64,000 nt of DNA from Sulfitobacter sp. F26169L (GTDB taxonomy: Bacteria; Pseudomonadota; Alphaproteobacteria; Rhodobacterales; Rhodobacteraceae), in the NCBI RefSeq assembly GCF_026410285.1, contig NZ_JAPMLP010000011.1, forward strand, positions 35,248 to 99,247, read 5' to 3'. A program made the translations under genes and the position numbers. Under the pieces are notes generated by a model, which was not told the DNA's origin, ran no database searches, and saw only the letters and a list, made by a program, of their open reading frames with translations. Positions 19,800 through 29,669 of this stretch are shown here, piece by piece (position 1 is the stretch's first letter; the number at the start of each line of letters is the position of its first letter).

Positions 19800-20813
19800 C
19801 TATTTGTTGTAGTATTCACGGAACCATGCAACGAATTTCGCGATCCCATCGTGGAAATCTGTTTTCGGCTTGTAGCCTGTCAGCTTGTGCAGCAGATCGG
19901 CATTGGCCCATGTGGCCGGTACATCGCCGGTTTGCATGCCCATATAGTTGCGCTTGGCTTTCTGGCCCAGATTGTCTTCGATCGCGTCGATGAAATCCAG
20001 CAGTTTGACCTTTTCGGAGTTGCCGATGTTGACCACACGGAACGGGGCAACCGGGCTGAGGTTGTCGCCTTCCTCGATGTCGTCGGGGGTGGCGGGGCGT
20101 ACGGGGGGCGTATCGATCAGCAGGCGGATGCCGTGCACCAGATCGTCGACATAGGTAAAGTCGCGGTACATGTCGCCGTTGTTGTAGATATCGATAGGAC
20201 GGTCATCGAGCATGGCATCGACAAATTTATAAAGCGCCAGATCGGGGCGCCCCCATGTGCCGTAAACGGTGAAAAAGCGGAACATCGTTGTGGGCAGATC
20301 ATAGAGGTGGGCATAGGAGTGGCCCATGCTTTCGCCCGCCTTTTTGGTGGCGGCATAGATGGTCAGCTGGGTGTCGGCCTTTTCCATCTCGTCAAAGGGC
20401 ATTTCGGTATTGGCGCCGTAAACCGAGGAGGTGGAGGCCATCATCAGGTGTTCGACCTTGTTGCGGCGCGCGGCCTCCATCACGTTGAAGGTGCCGATGA
20501 CGTTTGAATCCAGATAGGCGCGGGGGTTTTCAAGGCTGTAGCGCACACCGGCCTGTGCGGCGAGGTGGACAATCACGTCAGGGGCAAAATCATCAATGGT
20601 TTTGTCCAGCAGTTCCTGATCTTCCAGCATGCCTTCGGTGGTGGCGAAAGAGGCGTTTTGCAGCAGCATCGCCTGACGGCGTTTTTTGAGATTAACATCG
20701 TAATAGTCTGTCATTCCGTCATAGCCGTGGACCTGAAAGCCCTCGTCCAGAAGGTGACGGGCCAGATGGAACCCGATAAATCCGGCGGTGCCGGTAATGA
20801 AGACTTTACGCAT
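19800..20813 (-). CDS. NAD-dependent epimerase, probably UDP-glucuronate 4-epimerase
   Basis: A 337-residue extended short-chain dehydrogenase. The N-terminus has ITGTAGFIGFHLARHLL; ASTSSVYGAN and YAATKKAGE give the Ser and YxxxK catalytic residues. DYYDVNLKKRR and FFTVYGTWGRPDLALYKF are typical of UDP-glucuronate 4-epimerases (LpsL/Cap1J/WbnF type). With ugd it would supply UDP-galacturonate. AAGGAAG precedes the ATG. UDP-glucose 4-epimerase activity cannot be excluded by sequence alone. Confidence 0.88.
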   Translation of the reverse strand: MRKVFITGTAGFIGFHLARHLLDEGFQVHGYDGMTDYYDVNLKKRRQAMLLQNASFATTEGMLEDQELLDKTIDDFAPDVIVHLAAQAGVRYSLENPRAYLDSNVIGTFNVMEAARRNKVEHLMMASTSSVYGANTEMPFDEMEKADTQLTIYAATKKAGESMGHSYAHLYDLPTTMFRFFTVYGTWGRPDLALYKFVDAMLDDRPIDIYNNGDMYRDFTYVDDLVHGIRLLIDTPPVRPATPDDIEEGDNLSPVAPFRVVNIGNSEKVKLLDFIDAIEDNLGQKAKRNYMGMQTGDVPATWANADLLHKLTGYKPKTDFHDGIAKFVAWFREYYNK

Positions 20814-20889
20814 AATACTTCCTTTTTTGGCGGCCTGATGTCGGGCTGCATGTGTCGTGTCGATATCTTTTATAATCAGTAATGACTTT

Positions 20890-20909
20890 ACGGGGCCGAA
20901 GCGCCCCGT
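20890..20909. repeat. GC-rich hairpin between two leftward genes
   Basis: ACGGGGC (20890-20896) pairs with GCCCCGT (20903-20909) over a six-base loop. It lies between the module protein at 20939 and the epimerase. On the minus strand no T-run follows, so termination would be weak at most. Confidence 0.35.
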
Positions 20910-20938
20910 GTCGAGAGGGCGCGGGGGCGGTGTGCGGA

Positions 20939-21247
20939 TTACGGGGCAGGTTCCGGTGCCTCTGCCTGCAGCCGGTGATAGAGCAGGACAGGGTTTTCAC
21001 CGCTGGCGCGGGCCTGCTCGTAAATATCGGCGTGAGTGTGGGGCGAAAAATCAGGCGCGGCGGCACGGGCCAGAAACGCCCCGTATTTGAGGAAGTGCAT
21101 CGCGGGGCTTAGCGCGCTTTTGGTGACATCCGCGTAGGTGGTGCTGTACCAGTGCGGATCAAAATGCGCAGATTGCAAAAGCTGTTCCAATGCGTGCAGT
21201 GCATCCGCGCCAGTGCTGTCGGCAGATTTTGGATCAGGTGTGGGCAT
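20939..21247 (-). CDS. Minimal stand-alone module protein
   Basis: A 102-residue protein that is almost nothing but one copy of the shared module (residues 28-92): HFDPHWYSTTYADV, LSPAMHFLKYGAFLA, DFSPHTHADIYEQ and NPVLLYHRLQ. It is more diverged than the other copies. It lies in the leftward operon directly downstream of a glycosyltransferase with the same module at its N-terminus. No signal peptide or membrane helix. It could be a free partner for module-bearing enzymes; this is inference. Confidence 0.68.
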   Translation of the reverse strand: MPTPDPKSADSTGADALHALEQLLQSAHFDPHWYSTTYADVTKSALSPAMHFLKYGAFLARAAAPDFSPHTHADIYEQARASGENPVLLYHRLQAEAPEPAP

Positions 21248-21287
21248 CTGGTGTCTCTTTCATCTGGCGGAACGTATGTGCGGCCAC

Positions 21288-23351
21288 CTATCCGCGGTAA
21301 CGCTGGTAAAAGCTGCTGACCTTGAGGTCGGCGCCGAACAGCGGCAGCAGGGCGCGCAGCTTGTCGCGCAGGGCAGCGTCCTGTGCGTTGATGGTTTCTT
21401 CGATGGCGCGGTAGCCCCAGTAGGGCTGGCGGCCCAGTTCATTCAGGATCAGGTGTTCCTTGTCGCCGAATTCACCGAACAGGGTGGGCGTGCCGACGGT
21501 TTCCTCGATATCGCGCATCCAGCCTGTGTGGCGGTCCATACACAGCATCGCAATGTTGCGGCGGCGGCATTCATTGGAAAAATAGATATCCACCATGCCA
21601 CCATGCGCCCAGTCGGACGGGGTCAGTTGATCAAAACAATCGGAGTGGAAAGCCACCGTGCCGGTGCCCAGATTGCTGACCAGTTGCGGCGCGCGCAGCG
21701 CGTGGTGCTGGAAGTGATAGATAAAGCGGCGGCGGAAGTATTTTTTCGGCTTTTCTTCGCACAATACGCCGTGAAACCCTGAAATAACCGAATTATCATA
21801 AGCTTGCAGGCGGTTTACATGGGTGCGCACATAGTCGTGCGGATAAAAGATATCATCGTCGCAGGTGATGAAATAGAATTTGCCCAGCCGTTTCTTGGCA
21901 TCGTTGAAGGGGACAAATTTTGCGTTGTCGCGCGGATCGCCGGGCAAATCCTTGCTGAGCACCACATGCACCTTGGGGATGTTTTGCAAGAATTCGGGCA
22001 CCGTGTCGAACTTGTCGAGGAACACATGCAGCTCGTCCACCTGCGGCAACAGCTGTGCGATGACCTTTGAAAACCCGTCAATACGTGCAGGGATACAGCA
22101 GACAGTGGCGACGATGGGGGCAGGGGGGGCCTCTATGGCGGCGATTGTATCGGGGTAGGTGCGCAAGGGGCGCAACGGATAGGGCGGGAAGTTGGCGCGA
22201 TACCATGCGCGCCGTTTGGCCTTGTCCTCGAACCGCTTCTGGAAAATCTTGACGTAGTTGCGCCGCAACTGCGAACTGGCCTGATCCACCGAGCCGTCTT
22301 CGCGGAAGGTCAGCATATCGGCAATCAGGGAGTTTTCGCGCAGTTCTGCCATGTAGAGCGAGACATCGATTTCCTTGATCCGCAGACGGCCGTAGAGATG
22401 GCGCAGACGCTGGAACCATTCATCGTCACCGGCTTTGCGCACCGGATCGAAATAGCCGGTTTCCTCGAATGCCTTGCGCCGGACCGCCAGCGTGATCAGC
22501 CCGTATTTGGCATAGAGATCGGCCACCGGCACAATCCGCCCCGTGTCGGGGTTGAAGCGCAGGTATTTGCTGCGGGTGGCGATAAGGTTTTCATCCGAGA
22601 GCAGCGGCAGAACCTGTGTCATCACCCGTGCGGGGTGGGAATAATCATCCGAGTCCTGAAACATGATGATCTCGCCGCTGGCCTGCGAGATGCAGATGTT
22701 TTTAGCCAGATAGGTGCCGCCATTGGTGTTCACGCGGAAGATTTTCACGGCCTTGGGGGCCAGATCGCGCAGCTCGCACAGAACCTGCCAGCTGTCATCG
22801 GTGCTGTTGTCGTCGCAAATCACAACTTCCAGATCGGGATAGTCCTGATTGAGCAGCGAGCGCACGGCGCCACCGATGGTATCGGCGGCGTTATAGCAGG
22901 TCATCACCACAGAAACGCGCGGCAGAATGGTGCCCGCCACCGGTGCGACGGGGCCGCCGTAGCGTGCCAGTGTCATTGCGGCGAAATCGGTGCCAAGCGG
23001 GTGGTCCTTGCCCTTCCGCTCGGACGGGCTGCGCGGCACAAAGGGGCGTTTGGGGGCTGCGACGGCAGGTGTCGCAGTGCCGGTCTGCCCCGATGTGGTG
23101 TCAAGATGGTGCAGCAGCGGGTTTTGCCCAGCGGCCATCACCGTCTGGTGTTTCTTGAGGTATTCGGCGCTGTTGAAATCCGGCCCCGGATCCCGCAGCA
23201 AAAGCGCGCCGAACATGGCAAAATGCTCCGCCGGTGGCAGGGTGCTTTGGGCGACATCGGGATAGGTGGCCAGATACCATTTTGCATCAAAAAGGGGGCT
23301 GGCCCTTATCCGTTCTGCATCCTTGCGGATCTGATCGGTTGTCGGCAGCAC
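21288..23351 (-). CDS. Two-domain glycosyltransferase with N-terminal module
   Basis: A 687-residue protein with three parts. Residues 20-83 are a module copy (LFDAKWYLATYPDV, EHFAMFGALLLRDPGPDF). Residues about 140-370 are a GT2 domain: VSVVMTCYNAADTIGGAVRS, VVICDDNSTDDSW, FQDSDDYSHP as DxD. Residues about 410-660 are a second GT-A-like domain with VATVCCIPARIDGF and ITCDDDIFYPHDY as its DxD. The start is GTG with GAGG eight bases upstream; it is three bases from the TAA of the dehydrogenase gene downstream. It may add two different sugars. Confidence 0.85.
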   Translation of the reverse strand: MLPTTDQIRKDAERIRASPLFDAKWYLATYPDVAQSTLPPAEHFAMFGALLLRDPGPDFNSAEYLKKHQTVMAAGQNPLLHHLDTTSGQTGTATPAVAAPKRPFVPRSPSERKGKDHPLGTDFAAMTLARYGGPVAPVAGTILPRVSVVMTCYNAADTIGGAVRSLLNQDYPDLEVVICDDNSTDDSWQVLCELRDLAPKAVKIFRVNTNGGTYLAKNICISQASGEIIMFQDSDDYSHPARVMTQVLPLLSDENLIATRSKYLRFNPDTGRIVPVADLYAKYGLITLAVRRKAFEETGYFDPVRKAGDDEWFQRLRHLYGRLRIKEIDVSLYMAELRENSLIADMLTFREDGSVDQASSQLRRNYVKIFQKRFEDKAKRRAWYRANFPPYPLRPLRTYPDTIAAIEAPPAPIVATVCCIPARIDGFSKVIAQLLPQVDELHVFLDKFDTVPEFLQNIPKVHVVLSKDLPGDPRDNAKFVPFNDAKKRLGKFYFITCDDDIFYPHDYVRTHVNRLQAYDNSVISGFHGVLCEEKPKKYFRRRFIYHFQHHALRAPQLVSNLGTGTVAFHSDCFDQLTPSDWAHGGMVDIYFSNECRRRNIAMLCMDRHTGWMRDIEETVGTPTLFGEFGDKEHLILNELGRQPYWGYRAIEETINAQDAALRDKLRALLPLFGADLKVSSFYQRYRG

Positions 23352-23354
23352 GGC

Positions 23355-24656
23355 TTAAAGCCTCAGATCCGTGTCTTCCTGGGCGAATACCGATTTCATA
23401 TCAAACAAAACCGCATCCTTTTTCATCTGCGCGCGCAGCGGCGCAACGCCGCCGGCCACAAATTCCTTATGGGCCACACCAAGGATCACGGCGTCATAAC
23501 CGCCCTGCGGGGCGGGCATTTCATTGCTGATGCTGCGGTTGTATTCGTGCTCGACTTCCTTGATGTCGGCCCAGCTGTCGCAGATGTCGACAGTCATGCC
23601 GTAGCCTTCGAGGTTCTCGACCAGATCGATCATTTTGGTGTTGCGGATGTCGGGGCAGTTTTCCTTGAAGGTAAAGCCCAGCATCAGAACTTTTGCATTC
23701 TTGATCTGCTGGCCCTTGGCGATCATCTTTTTGACCAGACGGGTGGTGGCGTTGCGCGCCATGCCATCGTTGATCTCGCGGCTGTGGCGGATGATGTCGG
23801 GGATATGGCCCACAGCCATGGATTTATGCACCAGATAGTAGGGATCAACACCGATGCAGTGTCCGCCCACCAGACCGGGGCTGAGCTTCATGAAGTTCCA
23901 TTTGGTGGCGGCGGCGTCCAGCACCGAAGAGGTATCGATGTCGAGGTGTGAAAAGATGATCGAAAGTTCGTTGATCAGGGCGATGTTGACATCGCGCTGG
24001 GTGTTTTCGATCACTTTGGACGCCTCGGCGACCTTGATGCTGGCGGCCTTGAAGGTGCCTGCGGTGATGATGGTGCCATAAAGCGCATCCACCAGATCGG
24101 CCACTTCGGGAGTAGAGCCTGAGGTGACCTTGACGATCTTGGGCAGCGGGCGTTCCTTGTCGCCGGGATTGATCCGCTCGGGGCTGTAGCCTGCGTAGAA
24201 ATCCTCGTTGAAGGTCAGGCCGGAGACACGCTCGACGGCGGGCAGGCAGTCTTCCTCGGTGGCGCCGGGATAGACGGTGGATTCATAGATCACGATATCG
24301 CCGCGTTTGAGCACCTTGCCGACCGTTTCGGAGGCGGCAATCAGCGGGCGCAGGTTGGGCTGGCGGTGGCTGTCGATCGGGGTGGGGACGGCGATGATAT
24401 AGACATTGCATTTGGCCAGCGCATCCAGATCGCTGGAGAATTCCAGATGAGTTGCCGATTTGAGGTTCTCGCTGTCGACCTCGCCGGTGACATCAATGCC
24501 TGTGCGCAGTTCGCCCACGCGGGGTTCGTTGATGTCAAAGCCAAGCGTGGGCCGCTTTTTCCCGAACTCTACCGCCAGAGGAAGGCCGACATAGCCAAGG
24601 CCGATGATCCCGATGTGAAGATCGTCAAGTGCGGGAAGAGAAGCAGGAGATGTCAT
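23355..24656 (-). CDS. UDP-N-acetylhexosamine 6-dehydrogenase (TviB/WbpO-like)
   Basis: A 433-residue nucleotide-sugar dehydrogenase of the longer class that uses UDP-GlcNAc or UDP-GalNAc. IGIIGLGYVGLPLAVEFGKK is the NAD loop, YESTVYPGATEEDCLP and YAGYSPERINPGDKE are class-specific, and SPGLVGGHCIGVDPYYL carries the catalytic Cys. It would make a HexNAc-uronic acid donor, consistent with extra glmS/glmM on the same plasmid. It is not redundant with ugd, which has the CLPKD-type motif of UDP-glucose enzymes. Confidence 0.92.
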   Translation of the reverse strand: MTSPASLPALDDLHIGIIGLGYVGLPLAVEFGKKRPTLGFDINEPRVGELRTGIDVTGEVDSENLKSATHLEFSSDLDALAKCNVYIIAVPTPIDSHRQPNLRPLIAASETVGKVLKRGDIVIYESTVYPGATEEDCLPAVERVSGLTFNEDFYAGYSPERINPGDKERPLPKIVKVTSGSTPEVADLVDALYGTIITAGTFKAASIKVAEASKVIENTQRDVNIALINELSIIFSHLDIDTSSVLDAAATKWNFMKLSPGLVGGHCIGVDPYYLVHKSMAVGHIPDIIRHSREINDGMARNATTRLVKKMIAKGQQIKNAKVLMLGFTFKENCPDIRNTKMIDLVENLEGYGMTVDICDSWADIKEVEHEYNRSISNEMPAPQGGYDAVILGVAHKEFVAGGVAPLRAQMKKDAVLFDMKSVFAQEDTDLRL

Positions 24657-24786
24657 GTGAGAGCCTTCATGAAATGAGGTGTCGAATAAATGTATCTGTA
24701 AGCGATTGTTTGCCCAGTTAGTATGGCCAGACAGCGGTTTTTACAACCCAAACTTTGTGCGGCTCAAGGCGTTGATTATGTGATGT

Positions 24787-27291
24787 TTACCACCCGTAGG
24801 CTGCGCGTGTCACCTGTAGTTGGCGTGTTGGTGAAAAGCGGTCGCGGATCAGCGGGGGGGCAGTGCGGTACACATTCTTGCGCCATTCGATATCCTTGAG
24901 CGCGGTGATGACCGCCTCTGACAATGCATCAAGGGAGCGCTCGGTGAGGTGGGCGGTATCGGGGCCTGCAACGGCCTCGGGGATGCCGCCGACGCGCGGT
25001 GCCACCACGGGCAGACCGGCAAGCTGTGCCTCGATCACCGAATTGGGCAGGCTTTCGGTGCGGGTGGTCATTACGAAGATGTCCATTTTGGCCAGCCATT
25101 CGGGCACGCCTTCGGTGATCAGGCCGGGCAGTTCAAAGCGGTCTGTCAGGCCCAGTGCGGCAATGCGTTTTTCCAGTGCGGCGCGGATCGGGCCATCGCC
25201 TACCAGCAAAAACCGCACATCGGGAATGGCCTGTGCCACACGGGCGGCCACCTCGACCCACAGCAGCGGGTCTTTCACGGGGGCAAAGCGGAACACGCTG
25301 CCCATCACCGGCGCGCGGCTGGCATCGGGGGCACGGAATGTCACCTCATCAAAGCCGAGGCGGGTTTCGTCGATGGCATTATACAGCACATCCACCCGTT
25401 CGGCGCGCACATCCATCGCGCGCGCCCAGTCGTCTGCGGCCTCGCGGCTGTTGGCGGCGATGGTGATATCTGAATCGCGCGCCATCAGCGACATGGCTTT
25501 TTCCACCAGATTTTCGCGCAAACTGTCCAGATCGGTGCCCGAGGACTGGTAGCCGCGTGTCATGCTGCCGAATTGCACCAGCGTGGCAGGGCAGCGGCTG
25601 AGCAGGGAGGCGGCGGCCATTTCGGCCTGCAAGCCGCCGCGCACGTGCATCACTTCGGGGCGCAGGATGTGGATGGCACGGATGGCGCGGTAGAGATGGC
25701 CCAGACCGAACAGGCCGCAATGCTTCGAGATATCATCATAAAGCGGGATTTTGCGCAAACTGTCTTCGGGGTGATCCTCCAGCAACTGGTGGATGAAGTG
25801 GCCGCGCGCCTTGCCGCCGTGTTCGTCCATCTCGTAGCTGGACTGGCTTTGTGTGTGCATCAGCAGATCAAGCGATTCAAGTTCGGGGTCGGAACACAGC
25901 GAGGCGGCGAGGGCGGCAACCTGCCGTTCGGCACCGCCGATGCCCATCGAATAGGTGCTGAGCAGAACGCGGCGCGGCACTGCTTCGTAGGTGGGTTTGC
26001 CCAGCGTGCGGATCTGCGACAGCCAGAAGCGTAGAACAGGCAGGGCGGCGTCTTCGCCTGCTTTGGTGGGAATGGCGTGGCGGTTGAGGTAGATCATCGC
26101 GCGCCGCGCCTGTCCTACCAGACCGGCCGAGAGTTTCGAGGTATCGGCCAGTTCCAGCAGTTGCCATGCCTCGCGAAAGCGGCGCAGGCCGATAAACGAG
26201 CGCAACCCGACAGTGGCCGATTGCGGATCCTTGGCCCAGTCCCTGATCGGGCCGAGCACCTCAAGCGCGTGTGCGGGGCGGGACGCGGCCCAGAGCCGAC
26301 CGGCCACCACATCCCGCGGGGCGGTGCCGCGGTCTGCGGCGCGGCGGATCATACGGACATAGCGCGCCGAAACCTGTGTGCGGTCCAGCTGGTTGAGCAG
26401 CGAGAAGCGGAAGAAGAAATCATTGAGATTGGCATCGGGGTGGCGGGTAAGCTCGCGCGCCATTTTCAGACCGCCACGTATGTCTTTCTGGGTGCGTTTG
26501 ATGCGCAGCAACTGGCGCTTGATCTTGGCACTGTCAGGAAAGGCCTCACCGCCTGCGGCCAGCAGCCTGTGATAGCCCGGACTGTTGGCCCGTGAGGTCA
26601 GGTTGGAACGGTTGACCACCACTTCGACCGCATCGCAATCCTGCGCCAGCAGATCGCCCCCGTACCCCGAGGCGCAGGCCATGGCCAGCCGCTCGAATGT
26701 GTCGAGTTCGGGGTGGCCGGAAAAGGATCTGCACCAGTCCAGAATGTCGAACGGGGTGTCGGGGTCAAACTCCTGCAAACCCGATTTGCGCAGGGCGGCG
26801 CCAAATTGCGCGCGGCACGTCGTGGTTTGGGGCAGGCTGCATACAAAATGCTGCAACCGCTCCTGGGATCCGTTCTGTTGCATCTGCCGGTAGGCTCTGG
26901 CGAGCAGTTTTTCCAGCGCTTCGGAGGGGGCATCTGCGTGCGCCGCCGCGCGCAACAGTTCCAGCCCGCCCGCGCTGAGCAGCAGCGTTGCCTTGTCCAG
27001 CTGGGCCAGAATACGTTCTGCTGCAGGAACATCTTCGGCGGTCAGCCCCGCCTGTGCATCGGTGCAGCACACGGCGCTGATCCGCGCAAGAGTCTGCGCC
27101 TGTGTGGCCAGTGCGGGTTTGATCGCACCGGTGTCGGACATATCCATGGCGCGCACCATCTGCCTTGCCTGCACAAACGCGCCTTCTTGCAATGCCGATT
27201 GTATTTTTTTGAGATGGCTGGAGGATGGGAGTATCTGGTCGCCGGAATCAAAATAAAATGAGATGTTTCTGTAAGGTAACGCAGTAAGCAA
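24787..27291 (-). CDS. Family 4 glycosyltransferase with long helical N-terminus
   Basis: An 834-residue protein. The C-terminal 400 residues form a GT-B family 4 glycosyltransferase: STYSMGIGGAERQVAAL starts the acceptor domain; the donor domain has FRFAPVKDPLLWVEVAARV, FLLVGDGPIRAALEKRI and TRTESLPNSVIEAQLAGLPV (the EX7E-type motif). The first 430 residues are helical, repeat-like and unassigned. The start is uncertain: the frame opens at a TTG (27291), and in-frame TTG, GTG and ATG codons follow within 50 residues. It begins the long leftward operon, divergent from 27444. Confidence 0.85.
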   Translation of the reverse strand: MLTALPYRNISFYFDSGDQILPSSSHLKKIQSALQEGAFVQARQMVRAMDMSDTGAIKPALATQAQTLARISAVCCTDAQAGLTAEDVPAAERILAQLDKATLLLSAGGLELLRAAAHADAPSEALEKLLARAYRQMQQNGSQERLQHFVCSLPQTTTCRAQFGAALRKSGLQEFDPDTPFDILDWCRSFSGHPELDTFERLAMACASGYGGDLLAQDCDAVEVVVNRSNLTSRANSPGYHRLLAAGGEAFPDSAKIKRQLLRIKRTQKDIRGGLKMARELTRHPDANLNDFFFRFSLLNQLDRTQVSARYVRMIRRAADRGTAPRDVVAGRLWAASRPAHALEVLGPIRDWAKDPQSATVGLRSFIGLRRFREAWQLLELADTSKLSAGLVGQARRAMIYLNRHAIPTKAGEDAALPVLRFWLSQIRTLGKPTYEAVPRRVLLSTYSMGIGGAERQVAALAASLCSDPELESLDLLMHTQSQSSYEMDEHGGKARGHFIHQLLEDHPEDSLRKIPLYDDISKHCGLFGLGHLYRAIRAIHILRPEVMHVRGGLQAEMAAASLLSRCPATLVQFGSMTRGYQSSGTDLDSLRENLVEKAMSLMARDSDITIAANSREAADDWARAMDVRAERVDVLYNAIDETRLGFDEVTFRAPDASRAPVMGSVFRFAPVKDPLLWVEVAARVAQAIPDVRFLLVGDGPIRAALEKRIAALGLTDRFELPGLITEGVPEWLAKMDIFVMTTRTESLPNSVIEAQLAGLPVVAPRVGGIPEAVAGPDTAHLTERSLDALSEAVITALKDIEWRKNVYRTAPPLIRDRFSPTRQLQVTRAAYGW

Positions 27292-27443
27292 ACTTGCGGC
27301 TTTCTATTGCTGGAGGGTCGTGCGGGCAAATAACCGGAATTAAATTCAATATGCGGCTTCAATGCAAGAAACAGGACGGGATGATAACTCTGTGTTAACC
27401 GACTATACGGCGTTGGCATCCCTACAGTGAAAGTCTGTTCTAC
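27292..27443. promoter_or_regulatory. Divergent promoter region of the two polysaccharide operons
   Basis: This 152-bp gap separates the leftward glycosyltransferase operon from the rightward methyltransferase gene and must hold both promoters. It contains AT-rich stretches (GGAATTAAATTCAATATG; GTGTTAACC) but no unambiguous -35/-10 pair. Confidence 0.4.
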
Positions 27444-29552
27444 ATGGTAAATAGCATCACCGACGCCGGTTCTGAACACATCGAAAAGAGTTTCGAAGTC
27501 GCCAGCGCACAGTCGAGCAGGGCCCTGTTCTGGCAGGCGCGTTACATGGCGGATGCGGGGTTTTTGCCGCATATGCCGCTGACCTTCTGGCTGATGGATG
27601 TGTGCAGACCCTCCACGATTGTCGAAATCGGTACAACATCGGGGCAGAGCTATTTTACACTGTGTCAGGCGGCGGACCGGCTGAACCTGTCGGCCAGCTT
27701 TTACGCCTATATCGATCCGCAAGGGCCGGATGCGGCGGCAGTGCAGGAACTGAAGACCTATAACAGCAGACATTATGAGGAATTTTCGCGGATCGGGGTG
27801 AAGCCTGCGGCGGATACGCTGCGGCATTTCCCCGACGGTGGTATTGATATTCTGTCTGTGGACATGTCGCTGCCTGGCGCTGATGTGATGGCACTGTGCG
27901 ACCAGTGGGATCGCAAGCTGTCCCAGCGGGGGGTCGTGCTGTTTCACAATTTTCAGGTGGCGGATGCGCCCGAACGTGAAGAGACGCTGCGCAAGCTGCT
28001 GGAGCAGCAGTCGGGCGCAAGTGACCAGGTGGTTTTCGACGAGGGCAGCGGGCTGGCCATTGTGGTGAAGGGCGCGTCTGCGGACATGCGTCTGAAACAA
28101 CTGGCGGCGCTGAAATTCGGCTCGCCGGAATATAACAATGTGCATCTGGTGTTCCGCAGGCTTGGCAGGGGGCATGTGCATGAATGGTCGGCCACACAGG
28201 CCGAAGAGCAGCTCAAGGAATTGCGCCGCAAGCTGAAAGTGGCAGTCGCTGCCCAGACCGAGGCGGAGAAAACCACAGCCGCGCTGCAAGAGCAGATCGA
28301 CAATCTGAAATTTCTCAGCGCCGAACGCGCCGAGCAGTTGAATGAACATCAGGTGCGTCTGGCAGAGATGCAAAAGGCCCAGACAAGCGGCCTGACACAA
28401 CGCGAGACCGAGCTGGAAGATGTCCGCGCGCAGCTAGAGACGCTGACCCAGGATATGCGCCAAAAGGATACGCAAATCGAAAAACTGCAAGCCGCAGCAA
28501 AAGCACATAGTGCCGAGAAAGCGGCCCTTGAAGCGGCTGTGGCGCAGGCGAAGACGCAGATTGACAGCAGTACTTCGCAAAACAGGGAAACGCGGGCGCA
28601 GCTTGAGGCGCTGGAGGCCGAAAAGGCCGATCTTGCCAGCGCATTGACACAGGCGCAGGCACAGATTGAAACGCTGGGCAGTCAGGTCGAGACACAGGCG
28701 GCGCAGATGGATGTTATGCGCAACGAAGCGCGCACGCATGATGCTGCGCAGCGCACGGCCCATCACAAAGCGCTCAGCGAGTTGAAAGCGCAAATGGATG
28801 ACGCCTATCAAGCGCTGGAGGCACGCGCGAAAAGCGAAGCGGAAGCGCGGTTCGAGGAGATCGGCCTGCTGACAACGGGGTTGGAAGCGGTAGAGCTGGA
28901 AGCGGAAGAAAAGCTGGAAGCGGCGCAGGCAGCCGCCGCCGAGGCAGAGCGGACATGTGAGACGTTAACGGCGCAGCATGACGCACTGGCAGAGCGCAGC
29001 GGCCGTGAACTGGCGGCACTGGCGGCAGAGCTGTCCAGGGCGCGCGAAACGGGCGAAACACATGAAGCATCGGCGCGCGCCTGCCGCCAGAAGCTTGAGG
29101 TGGCGCAAAAGAACAGTGCCGATCAGGGCGCGCTACTGGCACGAAAGCAGGCGGAGATCGAGGCTGTTCAGGCGGCAGCGCAACAGGAACGGCACAGGCT
29201 GGAGCAGGAAAGAACCGCGTCCGAGACGCTGCTTGCGATCAAGCTGACCCTGCGCGAACAGCAGGTATCGCGTCTGGGGGCAACGCAGGGGTTGCGCGCG
29301 CGCGGCGGTGCTGGCCTGAAGGCGCAGATTGCAGCGCTGAATGCAGCACCGTTGTTTGATGCGAAATGGTATCTGGAAACCTATCCCGATGTGCGCGAGG
29401 CGGGGCTGGACCCTGCGCGCCATTTCATCACCAGCGGTGTCTATGAGGGGCGCGATCCGGGACCTGATATGCAAACGCTGGCCTATTACGCACAGTACCC
29501 CGAGGCGCTAGCGCAGGGAATCAACCCCGTGCTGCATGCGGCGCAGGGCTGA
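27444..29552 (+). CDS. SAM methyltransferase / coiled-coil protein ending in the shared module
   Basis: A 702-residue three-part protein. Residues about 40-210 look like a class I SAM methyltransferase (Methyltransf_24 type): IVEIGTTSGQSYFTL is motif I and IDILSVDMSLPGADVM the acidic loop region. Residues about 245-620 are an unbroken charged coiled coil (many Glu/Ala/Gln heptads). Residues 637-702 are a module copy ([22 protein letters not shown]). Methyltransferase-coiled-coil proteins can cap and measure polysaccharide chains (WbdD-like logic), but no kinase domain is seen here. That analogy is inference. Confidence 0.78.
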   Translation: MVNSITDAGSEHIEKSFEVASAQSSRALFWQARYMADAGFLPHMPLTFWLMDVCRPSTIVEIGTTSGQSYFTLCQAADRLNLSASFYAYIDPQGPDAAAVQELKTYNSRHYEEFSRIGVKPAADTLRHFPDGGIDILSVDMSLPGADVMALCDQWDRKLSQRGVVLFHNFQVADAPEREETLRKLLEQQSGASDQVVFDEGSGLAIVVKGASADMRLKQLAALKFGSPEYNNVHLVFRRLGRGHVHEWSATQAEEQLKELRRKLKVAVAAQTEAEKTTAALQEQIDNLKFLSAERAEQLNEHQVRLAEMQKAQTSGLTQRETELEDVRAQLETLTQDMRQKDTQIEKLQAAAKAHSAEKAALEAAVAQAKTQIDSSTSQNRETRAQLEALEAEKADLASALTQAQAQIETLGSQVETQAAQMDVMRNEARTHDAAQRTAHHKALSELKAQMDDAYQALEARAKSEAEARFEEIGLLTTGLEAVELEAEEKLEAAQAAAAEAERTCETLTAQHDALAERSGRELAALAAELSRARETGETHEASARACRQKLEVAQKNSADQGALLARKQAEIEAVQAAAQQERHRLEQERTASETLLAIKLTLREQQVSRLGATQGLRARGGAGLKAQIAALNAAPLFDAKWYLETYPDVREAGLDPARHFITSGVYEGRDPGPDMQTLAYYAQYPEALAQGINPVLHAAQG

Positions 29553-29669
29553 GCGGGCGTTTCTTTGAAACAGGTTTAATTTGTCTTACCGGTGCGGTGG
29601 CTCTGGTCGGGTTCTGGCAAGGTGCGTTAACCATAGTGGCGCCGGTATGGATTATTACCGGAGTTCGCC

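Noticed and set aside
22398..23951. Rightward 517-codon frame across two leftward genes
   Set aside because: Spans the boundary of a glycosyltransferase and a dehydrogenase gene on the other strand; no protein-like pattern.
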